A stretch of DNA of 64,000 nt from Devosia rhodophyticola (GTDB lineage: Bacteria; Pseudomonadota; Alphaproteobacteria; Rhizobiales; Devosiaceae), in the NCBI RefSeq assembly GCF_028816475.1, contig NZ_CP118247.1:2534001-2598000 (forward strand). The letters run 5' to 3'. The notes below the pieces were generated by a model. The model saw nothing but the letters and a program-made list of their open reading frames with translations, ran no database searches and was not told the DNA's origin. The position numbers were made by a program, and so were the translations under genes. The stretch's first letter is position 1. The number at the start of each line of letters is the position of its first letter. Below are positions 9,423 to 18,562 of the stretch, piece by piece.

Positions 9423-9570
9423 TTTTTAGCCTCCGGCGGGAGGCGACATTATGGGCGGCGCTGGCGGGGTGGGGATTTGTTTGGTTTTTGGTTTTTTGGT
9501 TTTTTTGGGTTTTTGTGGAGGAGGGGAGGCGGTCGTTTTTGTTCGGCGACGTGGTTTCAACACCCACGGT
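9423..9570. other. G/T-rich low-complexity spacer
   Basis: On the plus strand this stretch is a succession of T-runs broken by GG or GGG. Long frames across it are compositional artefacts. It lies between the small hypothetical gene and the palindromic element at 9571. Confidence 0.5.
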
Positions 9571-9684
9571 GTCACCCCGGCGGCGGCCGGGGTCCATCCT
9601 GAGATGTTGGTGGGTGGGTGCTGAACAGGCGGTTTGTGGTTGTGGTGTGATCTCACGATGGGTCCCGGGTCAAGCCCGGGATGA
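9571..9684. repeat. composite palindromic intergenic element with inverted ends
   Basis: The left end GTCACCCCGG and right end CCGGGATGAC are inverted copies with one mismatch. Inside the right end lies the perfect palindromic core CCCGGGTCAAGCCCGGG, and inside the left end GGCGGCGGCCGGGGTCC. Similar motifs are, as I recall, dispersed in many alphaproteobacterial genomes as REP/MITE-like repeats. It sits between the two copies of the duplicated small gene. Confidence 0.65.
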
Positions 9685-9831
9685 CGTTCGGAGTATTTTT
9701 TGCAATTAGGACCTATTTGCAAGTGAAGTTGGCGGGGAAGGTTCTTTTTTTCGGGGGGAGGGATTAGGGGGAGGGGTTTGGTGGGTTTGGGACAGAAGGG
9801 GCGGTGGGGCGGTTTGGGTGCGGACGGTGGG

Positions 9832-9950
9832 GGTTTGCTGCAGATCGGCAAGGCGCGGGGCGAGGGCGAGATATGCCAGCACCAGTTTATAGGAAGTGGT
9901 TGTGTCGTAATCGGTTTTATGGGCGGTGTTGGCGGGGTGGGGATTTGTTG
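9832..9950 (-). pseudogene. degenerate second copy of the hypothetical gene at 9078-9422
   Basis: Bases 9832-9915 encode TDYDTTTSYKLVLAYLALA followed by PRLADLQQT, matching the start of the gene at 9078-9422 at about three residues in four. Similarity continues upstream into the DNA before the start (shared GGCGGGGTGGGGATTTGTT). Downstream of PRLADLQQT the frame becomes proline-rich low complexity, so this copy is truncated. Confidence 0.65.
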
Positions 9951-9980
9951 GTGGCCAAATGTTCATGCAGGCGCTTAAGA

Positions 9981-11128
9981 CTATGAGTCTAAAACGCCCG
10001 ATTCCTTCATAAACTGGTCAAATAATATCTTGGCACCGCTAGAACCTGGCGGGAAATTAGATGTCATGAACCCACCGACCGGGATTTCCACTCGCGCGAA
10101 CATATCTAAGTATTCACTTTGACCAATTACACGTGGAGATGATGTAAGGTATCTATAAGCGGGACCCAAGAAACGAATTAATGCATTGTACCCATTGGTT
10201 CGAACCAACATGTTTCCACGGCCGTCGTTGAACCAATCATCGGGCCAACGCTCCCGCACGGCCCCAAAGTAGTTTAGCAAATTTCGCAAAATTTCGTCGT
10301 CGGCATTATTTCTAAAAAATTCGAAGAAGATCCGACGCTCGCGCTCTCGAGGATCAGCGATTGGTTCCCATTCGCCTTTACGTTTGCCTATTTCCCGATC
10401 GCGTAACGGGTCACGGGTTATATATGGGAGGATGCCGCCGACCACTGTTGCTTGCGACAGCGTTTCTCCGAATCGATCAGGTGTTGCGGTTCCAAGTCTC
10501 TTAATTCTTTTTCGAATGGACTTCCCTCTAGTCGGTCGAGGGCTACAACTAGTTCATGGCATGTCTTTTCAGGGCTGCGCCCAAGACTCAATGAAAATAA
10601 ATCGTATACCAAGCTTTTATTTACTTTTGTCTGCGCTAAGTTTACAGTTGAAAATATTTCAGCTTTTGTTGCCTCATCTATGTCTATAAATATAGAAACA
10701 TTAATCAAAAATTCTGGGCCATTATAGCTTTCAAATGCTTTTATTCTATGTTGTCCATCAATTATTGAAACGATGTCGTCAAATTCTATCTGTCTCGACG
10801 GGTCATCCAAGTCTTTATATGCGCTCAATTTAAACGAAAATATGCCGTCTGCTAGGTTTTTAACCGTAACATTTCGTTGATCTAACGCAATTACGACTGC
10901 CGTAGGGAAAACGGCTTCCTTTGTTTTGATGTAGGTGCTAATTTCTCGAACGCGTTTTTCATCAAGGCGGCGCTGAATTCCTAAAAATTCTTTGACGCCT
11001 CCTCGCTCTTCTATGCGCCTAAAGTCGAATTTGCACATGCTAAAGAGGTCCTGCGCGGACATCTGCCCAACGTAAAACGGGCCGATAGGCTGCCGAACTT
11101 CAATTACTGAAAATTCCACTTCAGTCAT
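9981..11128 (-). pseudogene. DGQHR-domain protein, interrupted by one frameshift
   Basis: Residues 1-128 from the ATG at 11128 lead to the motif DGQHR at 124-128, the signature of a ParB/DndB-like domain found in DNA-modification and defence proteins. Reading stays in frame to about 10494, then a one-base shift is needed. The alternative frame continues as GTATPDRFGETLSQATVVGG and runs to a stop at 9981, giving a full protein of about 380 residues. One missing G in TTGG explains the break; it may be real decay or a sequencing error. The start overlaps the stop of the upstream membrane-protein gene by eight bases, so the gene belongs to an operon with that gene and a DNA adenine methylase. Confidence 0.75.
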
Positions 11129-11630
11129 CGGCCCGCTCCGTTCCGCCAACACTTCGTATCATCGAACTGGCCCCATTGCGAAAGGAGTTTGCTATATTGA
11201 TCGGTTCAAGGTTGGTTAGCACCATTATAAGAAAGTATATAATGATATTGAACCCGAATAAAATGTAACTCCAAATAACGGACGAATGTGAATTTAGCGT
11301 TTTGAAGGTAGGGTCAAATATTCCAAAAGAAAATGTTAGAATTATACTTAATATTACTGAGAGCCCCAATAGGCTTTTTATTTTTCCGTTCTTAAGGCTC
11401 CAGTTTGCAATTGTAAGCCAAACAAGGGTGCCGACTAAGGAAAATGCATAAAAAAAGAGTTGTCCCTTCGAGACGGCCTCTGTAAGGAGCGCTTCTGGAT
11501 TGAGGCCGATTTCTCCGGCCCTGGCTATCAATGCAAACAACGGTGCGAGGCCAACGGCAGTTACCACGAATACCTCTGCTGCAGATCGTAAACACGACAT
11601 AATGATTGGTTTAAAAAGACCCTTCCGCAT
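11121..11630 (-). CDS. membrane protein of unknown function in methylase operon
   Basis: 169 residues with four or five hydrophobic helices (about 20-38, 52-75, 85-105, 118-140) and a short polar C-terminal tail. It begins five bases after the methylase stop codon and its own stop overlaps the DGQHR gene start, so it is the middle gene of a tight three-gene unit. An internal ATG at 11600 is an alternative start. Codon use is AT-rich compared with the flanking chromosome. A membrane effector or anchor role would be inference only. Confidence 0.75.
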   Translation of the reverse strand: MRKGLFKPIIMSCLRSAAEVFVVTAVGLAPLFALIARAGEIGLNPEALLTEAVSKGQLFFYAFSLVGTLVWLTIANWSLKNGKIKSLLGLSVILSIILTFSFGIFDPTFKTLNSHSSVIWSYILFGFNIIIYFLIMVLTNLEPINIANSFRNGASSMIRSVGGTERADD

Positions 11631-11635
11631 ACGAG

Positions 11636-12436
11636 TTACGCCATACTTATGAGGAGTTCGGTGGTTTTGTTTCTGCCGTGTGACTGCCCTGAAATTACAG
11701 ACCGCCGGTCCATAACTTGAATATCAGCTACTTCATTGTATAGTGACCGTACAGATGGATGATCGGCGTTGGTTAATCTGATAGTCACGCCTCGAGATGC
11801 CGCTCGTATGAGACTGTTCTTTAGACGAATCTGATCGTCCCAGCTAAAAATGGATTCATTATATTTTACAAATCCATTGAAATTGTGGGCGACGGTATAG
11901 GGTGGATCCGCAAAAATCAGATCACCATTGACTGCCCTATTTACCGTTTCTTCGAAATCTGTTGCTACAAGCTCAACTTGAGCAAGGGCCTTGGCTGTCG
12001 AGCCAAAGTCATCGGCGGACGATAAGATCCAGCTTTTAGTTCCGATTGGGACGTTGAATTCCCCACGTTGGTTTACCCTATATAGACCGTTCCAACATGA
12101 GCGATTTAGATAGATGAACTGTGCTGCTCGTTCGACTTCAGTCGTCGGACGTTCAGACCTTCTACTGTAATAATAATCTTTGCTATGAAGATTATGATCT
12201 ATTTCGAGTAGGTCAATGAGTGATGTCCAGTCGGACCTTATGACTTTATATACTTCAATTAGTCTTGGATTGGCATCAGAAAGTATCGCCAATTTGGGGC
12301 GATGTGAGAAGAAAACGGCTCCTCCACCGAGAAACGGCTCAATATAGCGACCGCTGTAAGGCGGCAGACGAAAATCTGTGCGATCAACGAGCCAGCGTTT
12401 TCCTCCGGCCCACTTTAAGAATGGTTTACGCGACAA
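11636..12436 (-). CDS. Dam-family DNA adenine-N6 methyltransferase
   Basis: 266 residues. The family motifs are all visible: FLKWAGGK at residues 6-13, the AdoMet-binding EPFLGGGAVFF at 33-43, and the catalytic DPPY at 177-180. The domain order is that of Dam/M.DpnII alpha-class enzymes, which methylate adenine, often in GATC. Translation starts at a TTG with GGGAG eight bases upstream. It is the first gene of an AT-rich operon with a membrane protein and a DGQHR protein. No restriction endonuclease is recognisable, so it is either an orphan methylase or the self-marking part of an unfamiliar system. Confidence 0.9.
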   Translation of the reverse strand: MSRKPFLKWAGGKRWLVDRTDFRLPPYSGRYIEPFLGGGAVFFSHRPKLAILSDANPRLIEVYKVIRSDWTSLIDLLEIDHNLHSKDYYYSRRSERPTTEVERAAQFIYLNRSCWNGLYRVNQRGEFNVPIGTKSWILSSADDFGSTAKALAQVELVATDFEETVNRAVNGDLIFADPPYTVAHNFNGFVKYNESIFSWDDQIRLKNSLIRAASRGVTIRLTNADHPSVRSLYNEVADIQVMDRRSVISGQSHGRNKTTELLISMA

Positions 12437-12529
12437 TTACTGATCTCCCGCATTTTGGCTTAAACGAAAGAGACCGGTCCGTCAATTAGCAGAACTTGCT
12501 GACTTTGTGACTATTGTTGAGTTACTTGG

Positions 12530-12607
12530 TCAAACTACCTCACCTCCCCCCTGCAACGTATCCAATTCCATTTCCCTTAACCGCTTCACATCATCCCTTA
12601 GCCGTGC
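12530..12607 (-). pseudogene. diverged remnant of a second uvrB 3' end
   Basis: Read on the minus strand, these 26 codons give [18 protein letters not shown] followed by QGGGEVV and a stop. The first 18 residues match the C terminus of the intact UvrB 110 bases upstream at 17 positions, while the DNA differs at many synonymous sites. It is therefore a uvrB tail from a related but different genome. Homology begins abruptly at 12607. It marks the right border of the AT-rich methylase operon. Confidence 0.85.
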
Positions 12608-12645
12608 TCGGCCATTCGGGCGTAGGCCTCATGGCCTTCTCACCT

Positions 12646-12670
12646 AAAATCGCTCCACTGGAGCGATTTT
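12646..12670. terminator. AT-capped perfect palindrome after uvrB
   Basis: A 25-base palindrome with 12-base arms, AAAATCGCTCCA and TGGAGCGATTTT, and a one-base centre, 48 bases past the uvrB stop. The A/T caps would give a short U-run in either direction, so it could end uvrB transcription. It may alternatively be a dispersed palindromic repeat. Confidence 0.55.
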
Positions 12671-12717
12671 GCCGCCAGAGTCGGCCGGTTCGAAGTCTCG
12701 AAAATTCGGGAAAGCCG

Positions 12718-15276
12718 CTAAGAGACCTCTCCCGATAAGGTATCAAGCTCCATTTCGCGCAAGCGTTTGACCTCATCCCTTAGCCGTGCAGCTTTCTCGA
12801 ATTCTAAATTCGTGGCGGCTTCGCGCATTTGGGATTCGATGTCCTTAATAACGGCGGCGAGGTTGGCGCCGACCTGGACTTGTTCTTTGCCGTCCTTGCC
12901 TTTGCCAATGGAAATTGTGACGTGGTCGCGTTCGGCGACGCTGTCGACGATGTTGTGAATGTTGGATTTGACCGATTGCGGGGTGATGCCGTGTTCGGTG
13001 TTGTAGGCGACCTGTTTTTCGCGGCGGCGGCTGGTTTCGGCGATGGCGCGTTCCATTGAGCCGGTGATGCGGTCGGCATAGAGCACGACTTTGCCATCGA
13101 CGTTGCGCGCGGCGCGGCCAATGGTTTGAATAAGGGAGGTTTCGGAGCGCAGAAAGCCTTCCTTATCGGCATCCAGAATGGCCACGAGGCCGCATTCGGG
13201 AATGTCCAGACCTTCGCGCAACAGGTTAATGCCGACCAGCACATCGAACGCGCCCAAGCGAAGATCGCGAATGATTTCAATGCGTTCAATGGTATCGACA
13301 TCGGAGTGCATATAGCGGACGCGAATGCCTTGTTCGTGCAGATATTCGGTGAGGTCTTCGGCCATTTTCTTGGTCAAGACCGTCAACAGGGTGCGGTAAC
13401 CGGCCTTATTGGTCTGGCGGATTTCATCGACCACATCATCGACCTGGGCGGTGGCGGGGCGGATTTCAACCGGGGGATCAATCAGGCCGGTGGGGCGAAT
13501 GACCTGTTCGGCAAAAACGCCGCCGGTTTGCTCCATTTCCCAAGAACCGGGGGTGGCCGACACATAGACGGACTGGGGCCGCATGGCGTTCCATTCCTCA
13601 AAACGCAGCGGGCGATTATCCATGCAACTTGGCAGGCGAAAACCGTATTCGGCCAGCGTTGCCTTGCGGCGCAAATCGCCGCGATACATGGCGCCCAACT
13701 GGCCAATGGTGACGTGGCTTTCGTCAACAAACACCAGCGCATTATCGGGGAGATATTCAAACAGGGTTGGCGGTGGCTCGCCGGGTTTGCGGCCGGAAAA
13801 GTAGCGCGAATAATTTTCAATACCGGCGCAGGAGCCGGTGGCTTCCATCATTTCAAGATCAAACAGGCAGCGTTGTTCGAGCCGCTGGGCTTCAAGGAAG
13901 CGGCCAGCGCCGTTGAGCTCCTGCAGGCGGGCCAAAAGTTCGGCGCGGATCAGTTTGATCGCCTGATTCATGGTGGCGCGCGGGGTGACGTGGTGGGAAT
14001 TGGCGTAGACGCGCACAAAGGTCAGGTCGGCGGATTTTTTGCCGGTCAGGGGATCGAACTCGGCGATGGATTCAATTTCATTGCCAAAGAGCGTGATGCG
14101 CCAGGCGGCGGCTTCATAGTGGGCGGGAAAAATTTCGACGGTGTCGCCGCGCACCCGAAACGTGCCGCGGACAAAGCCGGTGTCGCCGCGCTTATATTGC
14201 AGGGCGACGAGTTTTGCCAACAATTCGCGCTGGTCAATCTTGTGGCCCTTGGCGAGATCGACTGTCATGGCGGTGTAGTCTTCGACCGAGCCGATGCCGT
14301 AAATGCAGGAGACGGAGGAGACGATGATGACGTCATTGCGTTCGAGAATCGAGCGGGTGGCGGCGTGGCGCATCCGGTCGATCTGCTCGTTAATGGTGGA
14401 TTCCTTTTCGATATAGGTATCGGTGCGCGGGACATAGGCCTCGGGCTGATAGTAATCATAGTAGGAAACGAAATATTCGACCGCATTGTCGGGGAAGAAG
14501 CTCTTGAACTCGCCATAAAGCTGGGCGGCGAGGGTTTTGTTGGGCGCGAGAATGAGCGCGGGGCGGTTGGTCTGGGCGATGATTTGGGCGGCGGTAAAGG
14601 TTTTGCCTGAGCCGGTGACGCCGAGCAGGACCTGGTCGGTTTCGCCATTGTTGACGCCCTCAATCAGTTCGGCGATGGCGGTGGGCTGGTCGCCAGCCGG
14701 GGTGTATTCGGTTTGCAGGCGGAAGCGGCGCGAGGGGTCGCGGACCGGGCGTTCGGGGCGGTGAGGGGCCCAGGGCGAGGAGCCTTCAACCTCTTTGCGG
14801 CCGTGCAGGATGATCTGTTCGAGGGCCTTGACGGTGGCGGTGACGCCGACGGTTGCGGCGTTCGCCAGGGATTTGCCGTCGCCGCCGGAGAGTTTTGATT
14901 TTCGGGCGGGTTTGACGCTGGCAGATTCATGGCCAAAACCGGCCTGTTCGGCTTCGCCAAAACCATCAAGATTTGTCGGGCGTTCGACCGAGTTCGCCTT
15001 GGATTTGGGGGCGCGCGGCGACATGCCGGTGACGGTATCGTGGCTGGATTTGGTGGTGCGGCGCTTTTCGAGAGCGGTTTTTTTGGTGGCGGCCTTGGCG
15101 TCTGCCTCGGCGGCGGCTTTCTGGTCGGCGCGGTCGAGGGCGCGCTTGTTGCGCATGCGTTCGGCATAGAGCGGCTTGGAGGCAACAATGTCCTCGGCCT
15201 TTTCAATCTCGCCGATGAAATCGTCGATATTGAACTCAGTTTTGCCCGGACGGGCGGATTTCTTGTCGGAAGCCAT
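12718..15276 (-). CDS. uvrB: UvrABC excinuclease subunit B
   Basis: 852 residues. UvrB is the damage-verifying helicase-like subunit of nucleotide excision repair, loaded by UvrA and joined by UvrC. Walker A GVTGSGKT is at residues 219-226, followed by the beta-hairpin region [12 protein letters not shown], the DESH box and helicase motif VI (QTIGRAARN). The C-terminal UVR domain ([17 protein letters not shown]) contacts UvrC. The protein is about 180 residues longer than the bacterial norm because of a low-complexity Lys/Ala/Ser-rich N-terminal extension, common in alphaproteobacteria. The ATG at 15276 has AGGG about six bases upstream. Confidence 0.97.
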   Translation of the reverse strand: MASDKKSARPGKTEFNIDDFIGEIEKAEDIVASKPLYAERMRNKRALDRADQKAAAEADAKAATKKTALEKRRTTKSSHDTVTGMSPRAPKSKANSVERPTNLDGFGEAEQAGFGHESASVKPARKSKLSGGDGKSLANAATVGVTATVKALEQIILHGRKEVEGSSPWAPHRPERPVRDPSRRFRLQTEYTPAGDQPTAIAELIEGVNNGETDQVLLGVTGSGKTFTAAQIIAQTNRPALILAPNKTLAAQLYGEFKSFFPDNAVEYFVSYYDYYQPEAYVPRTDTYIEKESTINEQIDRMRHAATRSILERNDVIIVSSVSCIYGIGSVEDYTAMTVDLAKGHKIDQRELLAKLVALQYKRGDTGFVRGTFRVRGDTVEIFPAHYEAAAWRITLFGNEIESIAEFDPLTGKKSADLTFVRVYANSHHVTPRATMNQAIKLIRAELLARLQELNGAGRFLEAQRLEQRCLFDLEMMEATGSCAGIENYSRYFSGRKPGEPPPTLFEYLPDNALVFVDESHVTIGQLGAMYRGDLRRKATLAEYGFRLPSCMDNRPLRFEEWNAMRPQSVYVSATPGSWEMEQTGGVFAEQVIRPTGLIDPPVEIRPATAQVDDVVDEIRQTNKAGYRTLLTVLTKKMAEDLTEYLHEQGIRVRYMHSDVDTIERIEIIRDLRLGAFDVLVGINLLREGLDIPECGLVAILDADKEGFLRSETSLIQTIGRAARNVDGKVVLYADRITGSMERAIAETSRRREKQVAYNTEHGITPQSVKSNIHNIVDSVAERDHVTISIGKGKDGKEQVQVGANLAAVIKDIESQMREAATNLEFEKAARLRDEVKRLREMELDTLSGEVS

Positions 15277-15488
15277 GAGCACCCTGCGTGAAATGAGAAC
15301 CATCAAGATGGGGACTGTTGCGCCGATTGCAACGTTCCGTGCACCCTAACATCGCAGGAACGGAGACGGAACAGGGGTAGTGTCAGTTTCTGGCAGCAGT
15401 GTGGGTGGCGGGGCACTAATTTGGGGTGCTTTGGGTGGCGTGTGCCGGGAAAATAGGCTCTGCTCGAGCATCAGTGCGGGAGGTTCAG

Positions 15489-15941
15489 GTGAGTGAAGCG
15501 ATGTCGGGTGATGTGGCAGGGGTGTTTGAGGGCTTTCCGGGGCCGGTGCGGGATCGGTTGGAGCAGGTTCGGGCGCTGATATTTGAAGTAGCACGCGACA
15601 CCGAGGGCGTCGGGGCGTTGACGGAAACGCTGAGGTGGGGCGAGCCGGCCTATCTGACAGCAGCGACGAAAAGCGGGAGCACGATCCGGTTGGGATGGCC
15701 CAAGGATCGGCCGGACTGCGTGGCGGTCTATTTCATCTGCACCACCAATCTGGTGGCGACGTTTCGCGATATATTTGCCGAGGCGCTGGACTATTCGGGC
15801 GAGCGGGCGGTGCTGTTACCAATTGAAGGGGCGTGGGCGGAGGGGGCCCTGCGCCAGTGCATCGGGATGGCGTTGACCTATCACAAGGCCAAGGCGGGGT
15901 CGGGGACGAGCCGGGTCGCCAAGCTGATCCCGAGTTCATAA
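15489..15941 (+). CDS. DUF1801 domain protein (YdhG-like)
   Basis: About 150 residues from the GTG at 15489, which has GGGAGG five bases upstream; an ATG at 15501 is possible. The pattern ALTETLRWGEPAYLT, then SGSTIRLGWPK, then YFICTTNLVATFRD fits the DUF1801/YdhG fold, a small domain related to frataxin-like proteins with no settled function. It stands alone between uvrB and a small membrane protein. Confidence 0.8.
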   Translation: MSEAMSGDVAGVFEGFPGPVRDRLEQVRALIFEVARDTEGVGALTETLRWGEPAYLTAATKSGSTIRLGWPKDRPDCVAVYFICTTNLVATFRDIFAEALDYSGERAVLLPIEGAWAEGALRQCIGMALTYHKAKAGSGTSRVAKLIPSS

Positions 15942-16016
15942 GGGACGTCAAGTGCGCCCGGGGCAGGCACTGCTGTTGAACGGTCAAAGTCGCGTTTTTC
16001 GCCAAGGAGGAAGATA

Positions 16017-16340
16017 CTGGACGGGATCCCTGTAACCGCTTTCGTTCTTATTCTCGTCGTCGGTGTGGCGCTGATCGTATTTGCCCTGCCTGTGGCGATT
16101 GTTCTGTGGGCGGTGGCGCGCCTGTTCGGACGTCGTACCATGGTCATTCTGGGTGCTGGGCTGATCGGACTATTGGGTTATTTTTCGATCAGTGCGCATT
16201 TCGCCTGCGCCAATCCCGATAATTGCGATGGTCCTGGCATGATGCTGTTCGCCCCGATCATCTACATCGTGGTGCCCCTCATGATTGCCGTCACGGTGGT
16301 CCTGTTGCGCAGAATTTGGCTGGACCTGTCGCCGCCCTAG
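16017..16340 (+). CDS. small membrane protein, probably using a CTG start
   Basis: 107 residues with three membrane helices and a short cysteine-containing loop (CANPDNC). The frame has no ATG, GTG or TTG until the GTG at 16065, which would cut the first helix. At 16017 a CTG stands six bases after a perfect AGGAGG, and starting there completes the first helix (VTAFVLILVVGVALIVFALP). I therefore infer a CTG start. Function unknown. Confidence 0.65.
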   Translation: MDGIPVTAFVLILVVGVALIVFALPVAIVLWAVARLFGRRTMVILGAGLIGLLGYFSISAHFACANPDNCDGPGMMLFAPIIYIVVPLMIAVTVVLLRRIWLDLSPP

Positions 16341-16352
16341 GAGCGCAAAAAG

Positions 16353-16829
16353 CTAGATGAAGCGGCCTTCGGTGGGGGGCTGGCGGCGTTGTTGGACTTC
16401 AGCCGGCGACTGGCCCTTGGCAGCATCGAGGCGCTGGGCGGCCAGCGAGGTTTTTTGCGGCCGGACGGCAACAATGTTGGGATCGCCATAGTCATTGTCC
16501 CACTCATCGCCGGCGCAGCAATTCCAATAGAGAATAAACAGAGCACCGAAGGGGATGAAACTGATTAAATACCACCAACCCGATTTGCCGATGTCGTGCA
16601 GACGGCGCACAGTGATGGCCATGCCGGGGATGGCATGGAAGAGGGCAACCATGGTGTAAAGCGAACCCAGCTGTGTGACCCGGTGGAACGATCCGGTCAG
16701 TCGCAGTTCGATAAAAAACACGCCGATTATGATCAGCATCGCGACCAGTTGATAGATCCAGAACTGGGCACGCCCGGTGCGGCCCGAGAACTCGAAATAT
16801 CGGATCATTGCATCAAAATAGGAGCGCAT
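16353..16829 (-). CDS. DUF805 family membrane protein
   Basis: 158 residues from the ATG at 16829 (GGGGGA about nine bases upstream). The start MRSYFDAMIRYFEFSGRTGR, the RRLHDIGKSGWW motif and four helices are typical of DUF805. The cytoplasmic tail is polar and Gln/Arg-rich. Function is unknown, and it converges with the preceding small membrane protein gene. Confidence 0.9.
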   Translation of the reverse strand: MRSYFDAMIRYFEFSGRTGRAQFWIYQLVAMLIIIGVFFIELRLTGSFHRVTQLGSLYTMVALFHAIPGMAITVRRLHDIGKSGWWYLISFIPFGALFILYWNCCAGDEWDNDYGDPNIVAVRPQKTSLAAQRLDAAKGQSPAEVQQRRQPPTEGRFI

Positions 16830-16971
16830 GACGGGCAGTCCCCCGATTGGCGGTTTTCCCAGAATAGCGCTCAAGGTTGATTTTGATGTGTAGAAATTGG
16901 GTAAATTTTTAGGGTTTTGGGGGAGGCGCTGTAACGTGTTGCCGATCCGGATCGGCAAGAAGTGCAGGATT

Positions 16972-18483
16972 TCAGTCGTCCTGCAGGCCGATTTTGGGTT
17001 CAGTGCGGTCCTTGAGGTTTGGGGCGGCGGTGGTCAGTTGGCAGTGCAGGCCAGTGGGGGCGAAATCCATGGTCAGCTGGCCGTTGAAATCGGCGCGCAG
17101 GACACGCTCGATGAGTTTGGAGCCAAAACCGCGACGGCTGGGTTTGGTAACGGCGGGGCCGCCATGTTCGCGCCAATCGAGCGTGAAGACTTCGTTGCTT
17201 TCTGCCTCCGACATTTGCCAGTTCAGGGACACCTTGCCGGTCTGGTTGGAGAGGGCACCATACTTGATGGCGTTGGTCATCAGTTCGTGGATGGCCAGTG
17301 CCAGCGAGATGGCCTGCTTGGAACCGAGCGTGATCTCGGGCCCGGCCATGGTTACGCGTGTGGCATAGGCGGGGTGGGCCTCGAGCGCGGTTTCGACAAC
17401 ATCGGTAATTTCGGCGGTGGCCCATGTGGTGGCGGTCAGGATGTCGTGCGCGCTGCCAAAAATGGCGAGGCGGTGGCGGAAGGTGTCGAGGGGGCCATCC
17501 TGGCCAGTGCCGCTAAGCGTTTGGGTAGCGATGGCGCTGACCATGGCGAGCGTGTTCTTGACGCGATGTTTGAGTTCGGAATTGATCAGGCGCAGATGCT
17601 CTTCGGCCTGAACATGGTCAGTCACGTCGCTGCCTTCAACGAAAATGCCGGTGACATTATTGTTGGCATCCAGAATGGGCTGATAGACGAAATCGAGAAA
17701 GGATTGGCGCGGCGCTGTTTCAGAATCGTCCTGAAAATAAATCGGGACACGACGCCCAACATAAGCCTTGCCGGAGGTGTAGACATTGTCGAGTAGCTCA
17801 ATAAATCCCTGACCTTCGACTTCTGGTATTATGTCGCGCACCGGTTTGCCAAGACATTGCCGCCCGCCAACCAACTGACGATAAGCTGTGTTGGTTAGTT
17901 CAAACACATGTTCAGGGCCACGCAGGACGGCCATGAAGCCGGGCGCCTGCTCGAACATGTCCATGAGGTGTTCAGAGCGGTTGGCCAGCCTGTCCTTGAT
18001 CAGATGCTGTTCGGTCACATCATTGCAGACGACTAGAACGCCGCCGATGCCGCCTTCAACGTCTATGGGACTGTAGCTATAAGTCCACCAGACCTGTTCA
18101 AGCTTGCCGTGGCGGGTGACGGGAACGAGGCGGTCCTCATCCCAGGTTGAACCGCGACCCGACATGACCTGCTCGATCTGAGGGCCGATGATGGGCCAGA
18201 TTTCCTGCCAGCAATCGCGACCGCACTGGCCGAGGGCCGAAGGGTGGCGTTCGGGGCCCATGGTGAGCCTGTAGGCGTCGTTATAAAACTGGATGAGGTC
18301 GGGACCCCACCAGATAAACATGGGATGGCGGGTATTGAGAATGAGCCGGATGGTCAGACGCAGGCTTTGCGGCCAGTTTTCGGGCGGGCCGAGAGGCGAG
18401 TTGGCCCAGTCGTGGGCGCGCATCAGCTGTCCCATTTCGCCGCCATCGGCCATGAAGTCGAGGGATTTTTCGGGTTTAGTCAT
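16972..18483 (-). CDS. PAS-domain HWE-type sensor histidine kinase
   Basis: 503 residues, soluble. Two PAS-like domains (about 35-160 and 168-300) precede an HWE kinase core: ELKHRVKNTLAMVSAIATQ supplies the phospho-acceptor His, HELMTNAIKYGALS is the N box, and LDWREHGGP has the W-x-E triplet that names the family. HWE kinases in this order often sense light or general stress and act on EcfG anti-anti-sigma response regulators. No response regulator is adjacent, so the partner is unknown. Confidence 0.92.
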   Translation of the reverse strand: MTKPEKSLDFMADGGEMGQLMRAHDWANSPLGPPENWPQSLRLTIRLILNTRHPMFIWWGPDLIQFYNDAYRLTMGPERHPSALGQCGRDCWQEIWPIIGPQIEQVMSGRGSTWDEDRLVPVTRHGKLEQVWWTYSYSPIDVEGGIGGVLVVCNDVTEQHLIKDRLANRSEHLMDMFEQAPGFMAVLRGPEHVFELTNTAYRQLVGGRQCLGKPVRDIIPEVEGQGFIELLDNVYTSGKAYVGRRVPIYFQDDSETAPRQSFLDFVYQPILDANNNVTGIFVEGSDVTDHVQAEEHLRLINSELKHRVKNTLAMVSAIATQTLSGTGQDGPLDTFRHRLAIFGSAHDILTATTWATAEITDVVETALEAHPAYATRVTMAGPEITLGSKQAISLALAIHELMTNAIKYGALSNQTGKVSLNWQMSEAESNEVFTLDWREHGGPAVTKPSRRGFGSKLIERVLRADFNGQLTMDFAPTGLHCQLTTAAPNLKDRTEPKIGLQDD

Positions 18484-18562
18484 GGCGGTTCCGTGACGTT
18501 GAGGGGCACTGCGGAATCAAGATTATCGGAAAGGCTGCGTAGCGGCGAGGGGTTGGTCTGAA

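Noticed and set aside
9426..9851. Lys/Pro/Thr-rich open frames on the minus strand
   Set aside because: They arise from G/T-rich low-complexity DNA and cross the palindromic repeat element; no protein family is suggested.
10188..10215. Palindromic TTGGTTCGAACCAA as a tRNA T-arm or attachment site
   Set aside because: It lies inside the DGQHR coding region and no other tRNA arms are found around it.
13126..14610. 494-codon open frame antisense to uvrB
   Set aside because: Codon bias of the GC-rich uvrB leaves its complement open. The translated product is Gly/Ala/Phe-rich with no domain, and uvrB is certain.
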